Counted from the stretch's first letter, positions 37,201 through 50,419 are shown. The stretch: DNA of 64,000 nt from Leptoclinus maculatus (GCA_032191485.1 JAVDOI010000013.1:1952559-2016558); one strand, 5' to 3'. Numbers and translations are program-made. Notes: generated by a model not told the origin, from the letters alone.

Positions 37201-38535
37201 CCATTTCAGCTGTGACACATGTCACCAGTTGTGATGATATATCTGTTTGCTGGATGAACTCTCTCATGATAACCTCCTTTTCCCTGCATTTCTTTTTCAC
37301 CTCTTACAAATACAATAAATTCATTCTAAAATAATTGGTGCATAACAGTGTCTGTCGACATATGTTTTGGCATCATTTTGCAGGTTTGGGGGATCCCTTT
37401 TGTTCAGCAGGTGCCAAACAATAGCTTCATTTAATCATTCAGTCACAACATCCGAGTGAGACAATTAATATTCAGGCTTACCAGTTTCAGCAGTCCAGCA
37501 CGTTCTGCAGTTTATCAACACATGGTTAGCCCCTGCAACTGAACTGTGAAATGCTAAAAAATGCTGCAGGAATTTTGTTGCAAAATAAAGTGAGAGCAGA
37601 CAACGCAACAATGAATGCAGATATACAGTATACAGACGTTGCATCCGTTTCTGGCAGTGGAGGCTCAGCTCGCAGTCTGTTCTGCTGTGATAAAGGCGGT
37701 AAGGATACAGACCAGCTTCACAAAGACTCACAGTTCTGGCTTGGGCTCAAAGATTAACACACACAGTCGCAGCCGTCTTCACAATGCAGCCCACAATCCT
37801 CATCCACACGTCTGAACATCATCTGACGATCTCCTCAGCGTTGCGTTGGTGTGGAGAGATGCTCAAACGGAATATCAGGTGGCGATACATTTTATTTATT
37901 TGCATCACAGTGTGAGTTGAGCTCGGTCACAGCAAATGTGCACCTTCTCTGAAAGCTCGGCGTGCGTGAGTGGTTCTACTTTTGAGTTCTTGAGGCTTTC
38001 ATGAGAGGGGGGTTTCAAATGTTAATGGTGTTTGAATTTGGTTTTGAAGGCGAAAGACTAAAAGAAACCGGAGGTCCTTTGTTCTCCAGGGATAATTTGA
38101 CAGGTTTATGTTTATTTGATGAACTGAAATATGAAAAGAAGGGTCTCTGAAGCGGAGCTGGACATACAGAATGGGTTATGATCTCCATGACCATCTGATA
38201 AAACGTGGTGGAGATGAGGCTGACAGTAAATACAACATCCAGGAGAGTTTACTGTTAACAGAAACTCTATGCTGTAGTATTCATAGTAGGATGGCTCAAC
38301 ACATGCTATATGAATGAATTCAGGAAATAGTTTTTATTGTTTTGACATTTCAGCCCAAGAAAATAATGCCAGAGGATGCAGATGTTTAGAAAACAATAAA
38401 AAAAATATGAATGATATTGCAAGGTACGTATATAATCATTTTATGTCCATACATAATGCATTTTAGAATTAATACATTTAATTTTTATTTGATTTGTTTT
38501 ACTATGGATTATATGCCTATTATAAAATTCTTGTT
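34250..38535. other. Noncoding sequence, nothing recognised apart from a hairpin
   Basis: The stretch contains the hairpin at 34785-34814, a T run near 34705-34720 and a TA tract at 36649-36664. No exon or repeat family could be supported. Confidence 0.5.
34785..34814. repeat. Perfect 12-bp hairpin
   Basis: CAATCCACCCTC (34785-34796) and GAGGGTGGATTG (34803-34814) are exact complements around a 6-base loop GGTGTA. There is no T run after it and no known RNA context. Confidence 0.75.
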
Positions 38536-38539
38536 AAAC

Positions 38540-39430
38540 AACCCTTTGAGCCTGGACCGGCCCCCCTCGGTCTGGTGTGGGGGCGGGGGGTGCGAATTCC
38601 GATTCAGCTGAACGGCAGAATGCAATTTTCAGTAACAAATATAATATTTCCACAAAAATGCAGCATACCATTTGAACGAAGAATCTCCCATGAATCGAAG
38701 CATGTGTAACACTTTACACACTCAAAACACAATAAAGCACGATCTACGACAACATTCCTACCCTCGTGCTAAATAGCGTCACTTTTCGCGTTCATTTTGC
38801 GTTCATTTTGGCCGAGACACGTAACAGAAACAGCCTCTCAAAAGTCGTTTTTCAAACATCCATGGTAAAAGCTAGGTATTTAGCAGCAATAGCATGCGAT
38901 CACGCTTCGAACGTATATCTTCGATTTCCTCTCCGGGACACGCTTCAAACATTACCGGGGTACAGCAGCCCCCAGCATCTATCACTTTGCCAAAAAAATT
39001 CTGGGTCGGTACTCACGTTTTTGAAGCAAAATCATCAAACCGTTTCCTAAAAGTCCATTTTGACCGCGGATTCACCTCATTCTGACCCATTTCCGTTCTA
39101 ATAAAGTTGTGAAATAAATAAAGGGGGGTCAAATAAGCTGGGGGACAACATTCCAGCGAGGCTGGACATTCCAGTCTCGCGACTTTTACGCGCCGGGTCC
39201 TCGGCTGAGATCGGCATTTTCCGCCGAAACTAAAGACTTCCTGGTAATTCTGTTAGCGCCATTCGATTGGCTACACCAGACACGTGCGCACAGAGCAAAA
39301 AAAACGAAAATTTACCAAACAGGGGCTCTACAGTGGCGCAATACACACCAGCTGTTGCGTAATTCTCCCGTAGGTCGCCGGCCTGGAGAGGCTTTGGAGA
39401 CGGTTCCAGCTCTCCAAAATGATTTCTAAC
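38540..39430. other. CpG-dense block (CpG island or young transposable element)
   Basis: By hand count there are roughly 43 CpG dinucleotides in 38761-39420, about one per 15 bases, where neighbouring lines have almost none. It includes a doublet of GCGTTCATTTT near 38788-38810, a GC-rich C/G stretch at 38555-38595 and an inverted CCAAT box (GATTGG) at about 39264-39269. No open frame in it has a recognisable domain. It may be an unmethylated promoter-type island or an insertion too recent for CpG decay. Confidence 0.5.
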
Positions 39431-39439
39431 TGCTGTATG

Positions 39440-40315
39440 TGATAGATTGTGCATGTAGAAGGATAAAGGAAGTTAAATATATAGTTATTTAGGTTGTAAA
39501 AGTACAATGGAACAGCTTGAGAGGCTGTTTCTCAAATGATGACCTTTCGTGACCTCTCGTACGTTTATGTCTCTAATTATGGCATACTTCACTCAATTCA
39601 CTCAAATTCTTTTTTCTATTCACTACTGCTGTCGTTTGCTATGATGGTGGGTGGTTCTAGGCTCCACTGAGCCTCATTTAATATCTTTTTATGAATAATA
39701 GTGCTTTTTCACCATACGAATTTGACATTTTCAAAGTGGAGCTGTGTTCCATCTTCATCTGCTATTAACCAGTAATATATACATAATATTTACTCTATTC
39801 ATATGAGCAAACCATTCTTAGTGTTAATAACCCCTTGGAATTATTAAAAAAGACCTTATAGTTAGAGTGTGGGGCCCCTTCGTTCAGAACCGGAATTTGC
39901 GGAATTTGCGGGTGCAGGTTACCAGGCTGCAGAAGGTATTTTATTTTTAATAAGGTTTTTGCTTATTTATGTATTTCACTTACAGCTAACATAATGAGTG
40001 TTTTTCTGGCTATCTTAAGGGCAGCGCATTTTAAAATAATAATGAAACAATTGTATTGTTTTGTATCTGAATAAACCTCGGATGTGACTCTGCGTTGTCC
40101 CACAGGAATATTCAAAGGTGTGAGTGACTTTCAAAAGAGGAATCTTCTCCTCTTTCCTCTCCTCTGCACCTCTGTTCAACCCTTACGGCAGATGTTTCTT
40201 TGAGCCCTTCCCAATTCCAAACCATGTTTTACTATGCAAAGGCAGAGAAAGAGGCACACTGCCGAGGAAGCTAGGAACAACAACAACAACGACAAAAACA
40301 ACTTGAATTAAGTGC
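39440..40315. other. Noncoding sequence, nothing recognised
   Basis: AT-rich sequence with a CGGAATTTG doublet near 39890-39908 and an AAC-rich stretch at about 40275-40302 just before a SINE-like fragment. Confidence 0.5.
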
Positions 40316-40319
40316 ACCC

Positions 40320-40440
40320 GTCTTTCACCCAGATGGCCCAGATTCAAGTACTCATGACAGCACAGCCCCTGCTGGAGTGTCCTTGAGCAAGACACTAAAT
40401 CCCTATGAGGAGCGATCAATGAGTTTGGTTCTGTACGGTC
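40320..40440 (+). mobile_element. tRNA-derived SINE-like fragment
   Basis: A decayed B box (GATTCAAGTACT) is followed by GGAGTGTCCTTGAGCAAGAC and ACTAAATCCC, the body wording of many fish tRNA-derived SINEs (TGTCCTTGAGCAAGGCACTTAACCC). The A-box part is not well preserved. Confidence 0.6.
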
Positions 40441-40444
40441 TCAA

Positions 40445-42550
40445 AACGACCTTTCAGAGATCAATTTCCCCATTGGGACATCACGGAATCAAAGACACAA
40501 AACCACATTTTATTTGAAGTAAAAAGCTGTAATTGTGTTTTATTTTTATAAAACTACACCATTTTATATCACAAGCTTTGTAAAAGTAGGAATTTAGTGT
40601 ATTGCTATTGTTTAAGGGTACAATATTGTGCAATGTTTTTCATGCTATTTTGTCCACCACCTGCAGAGTTTCAACCAATCAATCTTTGTTTTTTTCTACA
40701 GTAGGTGTCAACGGATCTTTCCAAACGGCTGCTTTGTCTTGTGGGGGTGAAAATCGTTGATGTGTTGTATCAGCGTGGGAAACCCACCGGACTCTTTCAT
40801 CGTCATTCTGTCATTCGATTGGAAAAACATGTTTCAACTGAAGGGATGACCCGCTGTCATCTCCGTCACTCACAGTGAGAGCCTGTGTCCACCAGGAACC
40901 ACAGAGCTCTCACTGTTGTCATCACAAGGAAGGTGTGCGCTGAAGCATGTTTCATGCATCACTGAGAGACTTCTGCAAAGCTCTCGCAGTGCTAATATTT
41001 AGTATATTTTCAACAAAAACAACCATAAACCCTCATTTCTCTTACCCATTACATTGGCTTAGGACTGGTATCTCCTCGCCACAGGCTTGTGTTGCATCGC
41101 ACGGACAGTTGGAAGTCAGACATTCACAGATGGTAGTTGGTATTTACAGCATTATAGCGACCCAAGTTGGAAACAACAGGAGACAAACATGGATGCCCTT
41201 GAGTTTCTCCCTGAATACAATACACTTTTTGAAAAGCAGTGGCGAGTATTCATGCGGTTGCTCCACCGAGCCGAAACTAAATCCCCAAGAGAAACCCCCT
41301 ACAACATTCAGATATGTACAGCTAGTGCTGTTTTTCACTGTGCTGATGCATTTTGTCTCTTATTTTCCGACTGTATATATTTAATGTATAGTCCAAGGTA
41401 CAATTCAGTTGTAATTCGAATACGATTATCCCATGAAATTAGGTCCAAAATGTTACAACATTGCTATATTTTCTGTAACATGTCAGAAAAGAAAAGTTTT
41501 AAGTAACAGTATCCAACATTAGCATTGAATCTTTGCCAGAGTAGTTATTCTTTGTCAACCCGACAATAGTGGGGCCAGAGAACACACATACCACCTCACC
41601 AAACCCGGGCTCTTATTAACCGTTAAATAGAACCAATTAGGAACAAAATGTTGCTTAAAATGTTGTCTCAGGCAAAGACAGAATAGAGTAATTGCTTATT
41701 AAATCAATTATGAATAACTGCTGACAGTCTGTTCATTTGCAGACAAAGAGAAAAAAGGTGAAGAGGGTAAAAGTTTCATTTTTAATCATGAATAGAATAA
41801 GCAAGAGCAGACTTTTCTTTAACGTATTAGAATGACAGCAGCAAGAAAAGCAACAATGTTGTCTTTTCCAAATGAACATATTGGAGAGGTTGGTAGTAGA
41901 GAGCTGCACTACAGCTCAGCATTCAGCTGCAGCACTGATAATGTTTTGGTTTCTACCCCGTAGAATGATTGATTTACATGGCAAGCAGCATATTCAGAGC
42001 ATGTCTCTCCCCGTAGCCAGATTTATGATGGTGCAAATATGCGCAGAGGTGAAAAAAAAAAAATACACACAGTAAGACTGAATATAAAAATACTGGAGGT
42101 TGAGATGGTAGTTTGGAGCCACATAAATATCTCTACAAACTCAAAACCATTAGAAAGAAGTGTAATTACTCCTCCCTGCTAACCGTCTCTGTAGCCTCGG
42201 CTGAAATATCCTCCCAGATGTTGGCTGGTTGAGAGCGAGACATATCTTTCATCTCTTTGCATTCATACTTCAGGCATTTGGCTCACTGCTTGCGCAGCAA
42301 TATGGAATTATTAAGTAGGCAGGGTTGGTGTCCCTCTTTAAGAAAATGTGTCTGATGAGCAATACCTAAAATATAAGACAGTCTTGTAAGCAAGTGGGTT
42401 ACTCTGCCACAAGTATCTGAACTGTCCTGGCAACAGAGATTGTATTTAGAGCATCCAATATTAATAGTCAATATCACCTGACTATCAGCTGCGTTTCAGA
42501 ATTGATTCAATTTCAATTCTTTATTTCGTAAATTGTCCAAATTTGTTTGT
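40445..42550. other. Noncoding sequence, nothing recognised
   Basis: The overlapping frames at 40947-41506 (up to 145 codons) are in two different frames and have no domain, so they are treated as chance. Confidence 0.5.
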
Positions 42551-42553
42551 AAG

Positions 42554-42810
42554 TGTCACGATTAGGCTTTGCCTCCTGTGTTCTGTGTGTCTTTGTGTAG
42601 CTCCTCACCCTCCTCACTCTACCTGTCAGTCACTCCCTTCACCTGCATCTGATCACTAATCAAGCACTCCCTCCTCATCAGCACAACTCCCCTCACCTGT
42701 TCAAGCCACTTTATAAACCCCTGCCTCTCAGTCACTCACTGCCAGGTCATTGCTTCATGTCTACCCGCCCGTGTTTCCCCGTCCTGGTCCTGGTTTCCCT
42801 GGTTTTGTAA
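42554..42810 (+). mobile_element. LTR-like fragment (plus strand)
   Basis: The fragment starts TGTCACGATTAGGCTTTGCC, is strongly pyrimidine-rich (CTCACC and CTCCC blocks), and has a TATA-type box TTTATAAACC at about 42709-42718 followed by CTGCCTCTCAGTCACTCACT. That arrangement is usual in fish Ty3/gypsy LTRs. No polyadenylation hexamer or internal genes follow, so the LTR is partial. Confidence 0.45.
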
Positions 42811-42814
42811 AGAA

Positions 42815-45800
42815 ATATTGCATCGGTTATACAAGCCAATTTGGCTGCAGTGAATGCAGAAGCAGTATAGTTCACAAACTTCACAGAGATCGCCATTAGC
42901 CCCATAGCTATGCTAGTTGTTGCATACCATTAATTTTCCCGCCTGTTTCCTTGTCTCATCACAAGAATAAGTTCGGCCAGGCAAAACGTGCACCTTAAGG
43001 CAGTGAAAGCAAACCAACGCGGACATCCAAGCCACCACAATACACAGGCTGTCATTAGCTTCTGTGCTAGCCTCTTGGCATTGCTTATCTTCAATGGACT
43101 TGATTTCTTCTTCACAACTGTTTAGACATCTAAAGATGAAAGAGCTCTGACATCACATTTTTTTTTATTTGATTTTCATGTCGTATTGTGATGATTACAA
43201 TTTTTTGTAGAGTGTTGTGAATATTCCATCTCTATTGGGGTGCTTAGCCCTCGACATGAATACAACCCTTGCATAATTTCCTCAGGGGTACTCCCACACT
43301 ACAGACATTAGTTAATTCTTTGGTTGGTAGGTTACGGGGATCATTTCATTCTGCTGGAGGGAAAGATGAGGATGCTTGATTATGATCAAGAAACAGGATG
43401 GGGACCGAGCTACATGCAGCAGATCCCACAGCCGGGGCAAGAAAGGCAAAAAGTGAATAACTCAGTCCCATACACAACTACTGCAACTCCAACACTTAAT
43501 ATCATCTTGCTGGTAAAACTCAAACGTAGAAGAGAATGTAGAAAAGCTAAATATTTAAAGCTTGGGTACGTAATGTATTTCAGTATTGTTGAAATTCTTT
43601 CCTTTCCCACAGAAATCAATAAATCAAATGCCCAGACAAAAAAAAAGAAACCTGGATGTTGCAAGACTGTAATTAGCCCGTCTAATTCAGGCTGTTCATT
43701 GTTTACATTCATTATGATATGCTTATGTTCATATTATATTCTAATTCATGGGGAGTGGCTTTGGAAGAAAGCCTGAAGGGATGAGCTGTTGTGACTTCTT
43801 TCTACATTTTGCAAAGGGTTGGCAACACTGGGTTTGGGTTTTTTGGTTGGATAATTAAAAAAAAACTCTAGTTTAATCTTGATGGTTTCTCCAATGTTAC
43901 TACGCAAAGCTTTAATCATTTTTTTCCTGAAGCAGACTCTAAGCTGTGCTCCTTCTGCCACATTAGCCGTATCACTAAAAGTAATCCCACAAATCCCCCT
44001 TAGCTATTAAATAAATGATACCTATTTCTCTACTTTTTTGACTAAAATTGAACAATAGCACATTTTAATCCTCCAACACATTAGCATTGTTATCCCAAAA
44101 TGCCATTTGTTTGTGACTGCAGTGGCTGACTAACCATGTTGGCAGCATCACCCAGGGGTAATTGTTTGAAACCTTTACCTCAATTCCCAGAAGTTATGTT
44201 ATTCTATACCAGCAAACTCTACAATCATGTTTACTCTTGTAATGACTTGTATAGCAAAGGGGACAAGGGAGGAAAAATACCCAATAAAAAAACATTAATT
44301 TGAGCAGATTAAATAAGGGGTCATATTTAGCTGCGGTGGGATGTTTTTATATAAAAAAAAGCACAAAGCACTGAACCTATATATTCTTTACTGCTTTAGC
44401 ATTATTTTACATTTAAAAAGAGCCTAGTGCAGCTTAAACTAAAACGTTAGTCAATTTGATTTATCACAATACAAAGTACATCTCCAAATATGCTGATCAA
44501 TCCGCTTTAGAATAAGCAGAGTGATTTATGTACAGTATGAGCTAGCCAACTTTGCACACAGCTAAACCAATTATCCTCTCTTGATAGTACAATATTGAGA
44601 AAATTGAAACTAGCACAAAAAAAAAAATGTGGGATGATTCATTACCCAAATGTCCATTTCTTTAATGCTGCAAGAGATGCATTAGCTATGGTGCTGCAGG
44701 ATGAAATACATTTTTAATTTATTGAAACATCAGGGTGCTGAAACTGGTATCGCTAAGCGCAACGCTTGCACTGCGAGAAACTGATGTGACAGTTAATTCA
44801 TATGGCTTTTATATTTAACGTTGGGTCTCATTATGCATTGGATGTGCTGTAGTCGATGGCCTGTGTTCAGCCCTGTGATATTAACACGTACAAGGAAAGC
44901 GGAGGTCAGCTTAACCTGCTGTTTGTTATATTTTTGGGACCAAATTATCTCCACAATACAGCCCATTGTTGCTGAAGTGTATCCTCGGTGCTCTCTCATA
45001 CCCGTCACACACGCGTCCTCGTTTTAATATCCATTATTTCATCTTGGTTTTTAAGCATTCCAGTCTTTTTGTTTCCTTTTTAAACACTTCTCTACAAATC
45101 TGTTTAAAGTGCGTTGGGATTGGATTTGACCTAATTTGACTTGACTGCTGGATATGTAGCTCTGCAGGCTGCATTTAGCTCAGCAAATTAAAGCGAAACA
45201 GTTTATTGGAGGATAACGGCGCGTAAAGGATAAACTCTGTAGTGAAATGACATTCCGTCAGTCACAGAAATGTGCGATTCTCTTTGACACCACCGTGGAA
45301 ACTATCACATCACGATCAAAGAGCTTCAGCGATACTTGCATCCCACAAGAACCACAAGTAGAGTTTCCAGTTCATTCATTTCACTGTATAGTGTGTTGTG
45401 CATGGATGATCCACGGCTTCTGATACCTGTAAGCTGTTTGAAAGAGAAATGATACCGAGATGCTGGATCGGGTAGAGTTCTGATAGATTCACACTTGAAG
45501 TAAAATTATTTTGCCGAAAGGCCAAGTTGAAGAAGATATGCATGCATTGCACCAAATCGTGAAGTCATGGTTCATAACCAACAGCTTATTATCATATTTC
45601 TACTAGAGGAAACTTTGACTCTCAGTTCATCCAGGCATACTGACTTGAAGCTTCTGTGTATAATTTGGATATGATGCATGCTTCCAATTACATGCAGAGT
45701 TTATCCATAATTGAAAAGCTAGATTTATTGTACTTTACCAAACTTGCACGCAAGAGAAGTCAACGAGTGCCGGGGGCTGTAACTTGACTGATGGAATTAC

Positions 45801-47525
45801 ACAAATCATTGCAATGCTAGATATCTTTAAACATTGAAAAAAACATGAAACTTCTGAATCAAATGATAATAAAAAGTATAAAAGCTGTGAGGTACAAGGC
45901 CCGTCTTCAGGGGCTCATGCAGCCGTCCCACGCCCACTCAAAGGTTACGTGATGATTGTGAAACATGTCACGGTACATTTGCCCAAAGTCACACGTCTCG
46001 CAAACAGCTAGATGTGTTAAACAGCTTGTACTGTCCAAAAACCTTTCTGCAATAGAAAGTGGGGGGGGGGCTACCGAAAATATATTCAAATTCATACTGA
46101 AGAGTATATCACCATAAGATTAAAATTACATTTTAAGAGATGTAACAAGAGGCAATGCATGAAGGACAACTGACATTTGATCTCCGTATTAATACATCTT
46201 ATATATCATCCAAATTGTTCTTGTCAGGTGGTCACATTGTGCACAATTACATGTCCAATTCCATCTTTGTTATCAGCAACCAGCTCACAACGTCCCATCT
46301 AATTTTGAAAGGGAAGAACCCTGCTGTGCAGAAAAATAGCTGCTTTAAAAAGGTGGATATGGATTCTGCACTGTAGCTCTAGCAATGTCAGTGTGCCCTA
46401 AAATGAAGGCTTATTAGTCTTTTTGACACTATAATGCTCAAACAAGTCTGTCACCAACCCGCTCTGTGAAATAAAATGAAAAGAAAGTGGAATCCCAGTG
46501 TAAACACCAAAGACTTATACAGAGGATGCAAGTTTCACATTTAATCTCCCTCAGGGAGAAAGGGACGCCCGCTTGTTCTGCGACTCTCGCTCTCTCTGAC
46601 TGTAAATGTAACATCAATATATGAGAAAACTGCAGCAAAGTCAAAAAGTTATTAATATCAGCTGAAACCTTGAACCCATAAATGCTATTAAATCGACTTA
46701 TACAGTAAAGTTGCAGCGACGGGGCACATTCGTATACATTTCTGTAAGTATGCCAGTGTAGTGCATTGGCAGGTTTAATGGCCGCTACAAAAGACACGTG
46801 TAATACGTTAGAACAGGGACGCCAATACTGTGCTTTGCATATCGCAAAGCTGACTGATTTCTTTTTCACAAAACATTATACGAAAGCGGGGTTCATTTGA
46901 CCAGCTCTGAGTTTCAGCAGTTTGGTTGAATTTAGCGTGTTCAGGCCCTATTGTCAGTTGGCTATTTTATTTCCATAAAGGATGACCTTGTAGTTCTGCA
47001 CCTAGCGGAGGTTAAATACGGTCTAGTATTTGTTTGGAGCATGTTGTCAGATTTCAGTGCAGTGGGAGAACTACATGTCTAGACTGAGGAAGGCAAATGT
47101 AAAACTCTGTATAACATCAGTATCCTCTCACGGCTCTACCAGAGGCCTACCACTAAATCAGCTTTTAATTTCCCTTGATGAACAACTTAATAACCAAGAA
47201 TGAATGAAAGTATAAAATACTTCATCTTTAGGATGCAATGGGACTAAAAGATTAGATTTGTAAAGTAATGGTTCGTTTCATTTCCTAACCTTAAATTGAG
47301 TTAGTGTGGAAATTGTTCTCAATTGTGATATTCCCCACCTACTGATGAAGCGATTTGTACCAAAATAAGGAAGAGTTTTGAAGTCATTGTTGTTTTCACA
47401 ATACATGACTGACCAACGATGGGGATCAAACACTACAATACATTTCACCCAGAGAAGTAACTTTTGCAACAACTTTTGTCCGCGTTGCAAACAAAACACA
47501 AAGCACACCGTTGCAGACGAACCAG
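42815..47525. other. Noncoding sequence, nothing recognised
   Basis: AT-rich sequence with homopolymer tracts. Frames at 43324-43776 and 46438-46869 reach 143-150 codons, but they lack domains, splice signals and any family resemblance. They are regarded as chance. Confidence 0.5.
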
Positions 47526-47537
47526 GCTGACGCGCTA

Positions 47538-47575
47538 AAGGCTATAAGAGGCTATAGAGGCTATAAGCAGCAGTG
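47538..47575. repeat. Short tandem GGCTATA(A/G)GA repeat
   Basis: The motif GGCTATAAGAGGCTATAGAG followed by GCTATAAGC gives three imperfect copies of a unit of about 10 bases. Confidence 0.7.
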
Positions 47576-47711
47576 GAGCTTAGTGATGGAGTGAGAGGCT
47601 CTGTGCACAGATTTGTCTCTGATGTGGGGCCTTTGTTGGAGCTCCATGAAATACCAGTGAGTGGAAGATCAGGACGTAAGTCGTGGAGTGTACACGAGGC
47701 ATTAGCATAAC

Positions 47712-47772
47712 CAAATACTTTTGTTGCCTAAACCTAACCAAGTCGTTCTGTTGCGTAAGTAAACCTAAAGAC
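47712..47772. repeat. GTTGC(C/G)TAA...AACCTAA repeat
   Basis: TTGTTGCCTAAACCTAACCA, AGTCGTTCTGTTGCGTAAG and TAAACCTAAAG are a fragment of a CCTAA-containing repeat that I recall from other fish genomes. It is not a telomere array, because the unit is not TTAGGG in tandem. Confidence 0.45.
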
Positions 47773-48109
47773 TATAAACGTAGGTAGGTTTACTTTGAAC
47801 AGATGCATGATAGAATGGAGGCAGGTCGCCACATGCTCGAGGTAACTGAAGAGAAGCTAATTAGAGTCGTCAGGTTTGGGAAACTAAATCCTGCCAGCTA
47901 ATCAGTGTGAGCTGTGTGTGGAGAGTCACTAACTCCAAACATAAGACTTTACTTTTATTTCCCTGTTCAAGGCCAGAAAGCTGCCGCTCTACTTAAAGAA
48001 CATCTAACTGTAATGCACACTGACATAAATGCTGGTTTCAACTGTTGGAAGTGGCAGAGGCCACGCATGGGCCACCAGGTGTTGCTTGCTACCTTTAAAC
48101 ACACGCAAC

Positions 48110-48140
48110 ACGACGACGACGACGAGGAGGAGGACAAGGA
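48110..48140. repeat. Imperfect ACG/AGG trinucleotide tract
   Basis: ACGACGACGACGAGGAGGAGG followed by ACAAGGAC. It gives a D/E-rich tail to a chance open frame. Confidence 0.8.
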
Positions 48141-48570
48141 CAAACATTAAAACATCTATGACCAAGGTGGGATCCTGAAAACAAATGGATCTGCTTTGCA
48201 AAAGATGAAATGTTCAGCTCCCTGATACTGGCTACATTGGATAATGTGCTAAGTCATTTAACGACCTCATCTAATCATGCTGAAAATGCCTTATTTTATA
48301 TCTCATTATAAAACACGAACGTTAACCTCGGAAGCATCAGTTCCAACGTACTGTGTCAATAACACTCACAGAAGAATAATGCGTTTTCTTTGGCTCACAT
48401 TTTGAATTTGCCCTTTTTGTAATTCATGTCACATAATACATATCATACGTTGGGCGGTAAATGGAACTTTGCCGGTGTAAATAAAAAAGCCATTCGTCTT
48501 GCAGACATGACAAGCAAAACATGAGAAAAGTTTAATTACTTTGTTAAGTGAATGGATTTGCTCCACTGGG

Positions 48571-48574
48571 GTGT

Positions 48575-48628
<54 letters not shown>
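48571..48628. repeat. GT microsatellite
   Basis: About 29 GT units with one GA interruption at 48579-48580. Confidence 0.95.
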
Positions 48629-48630
<2 letters not shown>

Positions 48631-48839
48631 CACAGGAAAAACAACTGTACTTCATTTAAAGGCTTGTGAGGTGTTAAGGCTTCTTCTTACAGTAGTATCA
48701 GTAAGTATCTGTTCCTTAAAGCAAATCATTTTAGTTTTTCCCAATAAATAATGACTGGATGTGATAACTGAATTGTTAAAGTATAGGCTCTGTGAAAAAC
48801 ACATTTACCAGGTAAGCTAATGATTCAACAGTGAGTGAT

Positions 48840-48960
48840 TCTAATGTTGGATCCACACGGGTCCAGCAGCCTGCTGGTTTACATTCCAGCCCTCTGATTG
48901 GGGACTGATTTACTCCAGGGGTGCAAGGTGAATGCAATTATGTGAAATCAGCTACCCGCT
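48840..48960 (+). mobile_element. Interspersed fish repeat (CAGCCTGCTGGTTTACATTCC type)
   Basis: GGTCCAGCAGCCTGCTGGTT, TACATTCCAGCCCTCTGATT, GGGGACTGATTTACTCCAGG and GGTGAATGCAATTATGTGA match a repeat widespread in fish, whose consensus speaks of a 'TGCTGGTTTTC...CTGATTAGGGACTGATTTAGACC' core. Confidence 0.55.
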
Positions 48961-48969
48961 AGGATAGAG

Positions 48970-49920
48970 TATTAGCTAAGAAAGCACTGATGGTGGTGTG
49001 ATCATTAACACATCAATTGTGTTCTATCGAATAAAACCCAGAAATGATTCATAAAATTCAAATCATGCAAACCTCTGATTTGGTTACAATTATAATAATT
49101 TTTAGTTTGTGTATATAGAAATGTGTTCATAACAAATGAAGACTTAAGCAATGAATCAGTATTGCCAGCAGTGAACAGAGAATGCAATAGAGTGCAACAG
49201 TGTGAGATGTATGTTGCTACTGTACACAAACTAACAAACGCAGCACAAAAGCCACACGCCCTGATGCAAGTTAAGGAGAAAAACATTGACATATGGGCAC
49301 TGGTAACGCTGGCCAGATGCTCCCAGTCACAGAAGCTGTGAGCTGCACCCAGCCAAGACACTGAAACAAACAAACAAACACACACACGCACAAGGCAGAG
49401 GCTGCTGAGGCCATCACATTGTTTGCCGAGTATTGATGCGTCTGTTTTCTCTCATTGTTAACTGCAGGCAATTTTCCAGACAGCAACTACAACTAAACTG
49501 TTGTTTTCAAGTAAGCAACATACCAGCTGAACTAAAGTAATACGCACTGTTGAGTCCGGAGCAAACCAGGTGTTTGCACAATTTTACAGGTTATGAATAT
49601 TGTGTCAAATACAAATTTTTCCCCTAAAAACAACCAGCTTTGTTATTACGGTTTTAAATCTACCAATGGTGGCACATCACAAATACAAAGCAGGTACTTT
49701 AAGTCTAGTTGGATAGATACTTCTATATGTTTACTGTTTGTAATGGGAAAATTAGTCATAGTTCACACTCTCATAGCATTTCTCAACACTATTAATCATA
49801 TCAAGAATTAATTGAAGTACATAAGAGATGTTTTTTTCAACAATAAGCGGTTTGAACATTTTAATTGGCGGCTACATTTCACTACTGTTTCATGTTTTGC
49901 TCAGACGTGTCAATGTTGTA
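48970..49920. other. Noncoding sequence, nothing recognised
   Basis: Short frames on both strands with no domain. A short CAAA tandem stretch lies near 49363-49380. Confidence 0.5.
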
Positions 49921-49924
49921 AGTT

Positions 49925-50110
49925 TATGGCTTTGGCGAGGAGAACAAAAATAAATAAAGAACCCAAATGCAGCACATGGAGCAAGCCTCCCTGACTGAAC
50001 TGTCGCAGCTTTTATAGTGCCTGAGGAGCGCTGGGCCCAGGTGCTCCCAGTTGCACCGAGTTGACAGCTCCACCCCACCAATTACCTGCAGGATGACGGA
50101 AACAAGCCAA
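49925..50110 (-). mobile_element. LTR-like fragment (minus strand)
   Basis: On the minus strand a GGGAGCACCTGGGCCCAGCG stretch is followed by ACTATAAAAGCTGCGACAG (TATA box at about 50011-50016), GTCAGGGAGGCTTGCTCCAT and a TTTATTTATTTTTGTTCTCC end. This is an LTR-like promoter layout. It differs in sequence from the fragments at 11550 and 42554. Confidence 0.4.
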
Positions 50111-50419
50111 CAAGCACACCTAAGCAGGGAAAAGTGCTGTCGTATTGTGAATGCAGTGCAACAAACGGATGTAGAGACTTGTCTGCTGGAGCGGAGAACA
50201 TATCAAACTAAAGAAACGTGCATGAACTTGATTTTTAAGTTTTGTGTCCTCAGTTTTATTATTTATATTGGAGAAGTAATTAGATTTTCTTTTTCTATGA
50301 TATGACCACAAGGCTAAATCACCTATGACATTTGTGATGCCTGATGATAATGGAGATATATCACTACCGATGACAGTAGACTATAAATAGATGCAACTGT
50401 GTTCAGGCCACCCTGCAAC

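Noticed and set aside
40947..41506. Two overlapping frames of 139-145 codons
   Set aside because: They use different frames over the same bases, so at most one could code; neither resembles a known family.
43324..43776. 150-codon frame on the + strand
   Set aside because: It has a lysine-rich A tract, no domain and no supporting signals; a frame of this length can arise by chance in 64 kb.
46438..46869. 143-codon frame on the minus strand
   Set aside because: There is no motif, signal peptide pattern or exon boundary, and it is unlike any family I know.
47712..47772. Interstitial telomere repeat (CCTAA units)
   Set aside because: The CCTAA units are not in tandem and the wording matches a dispersed fish repeat instead.
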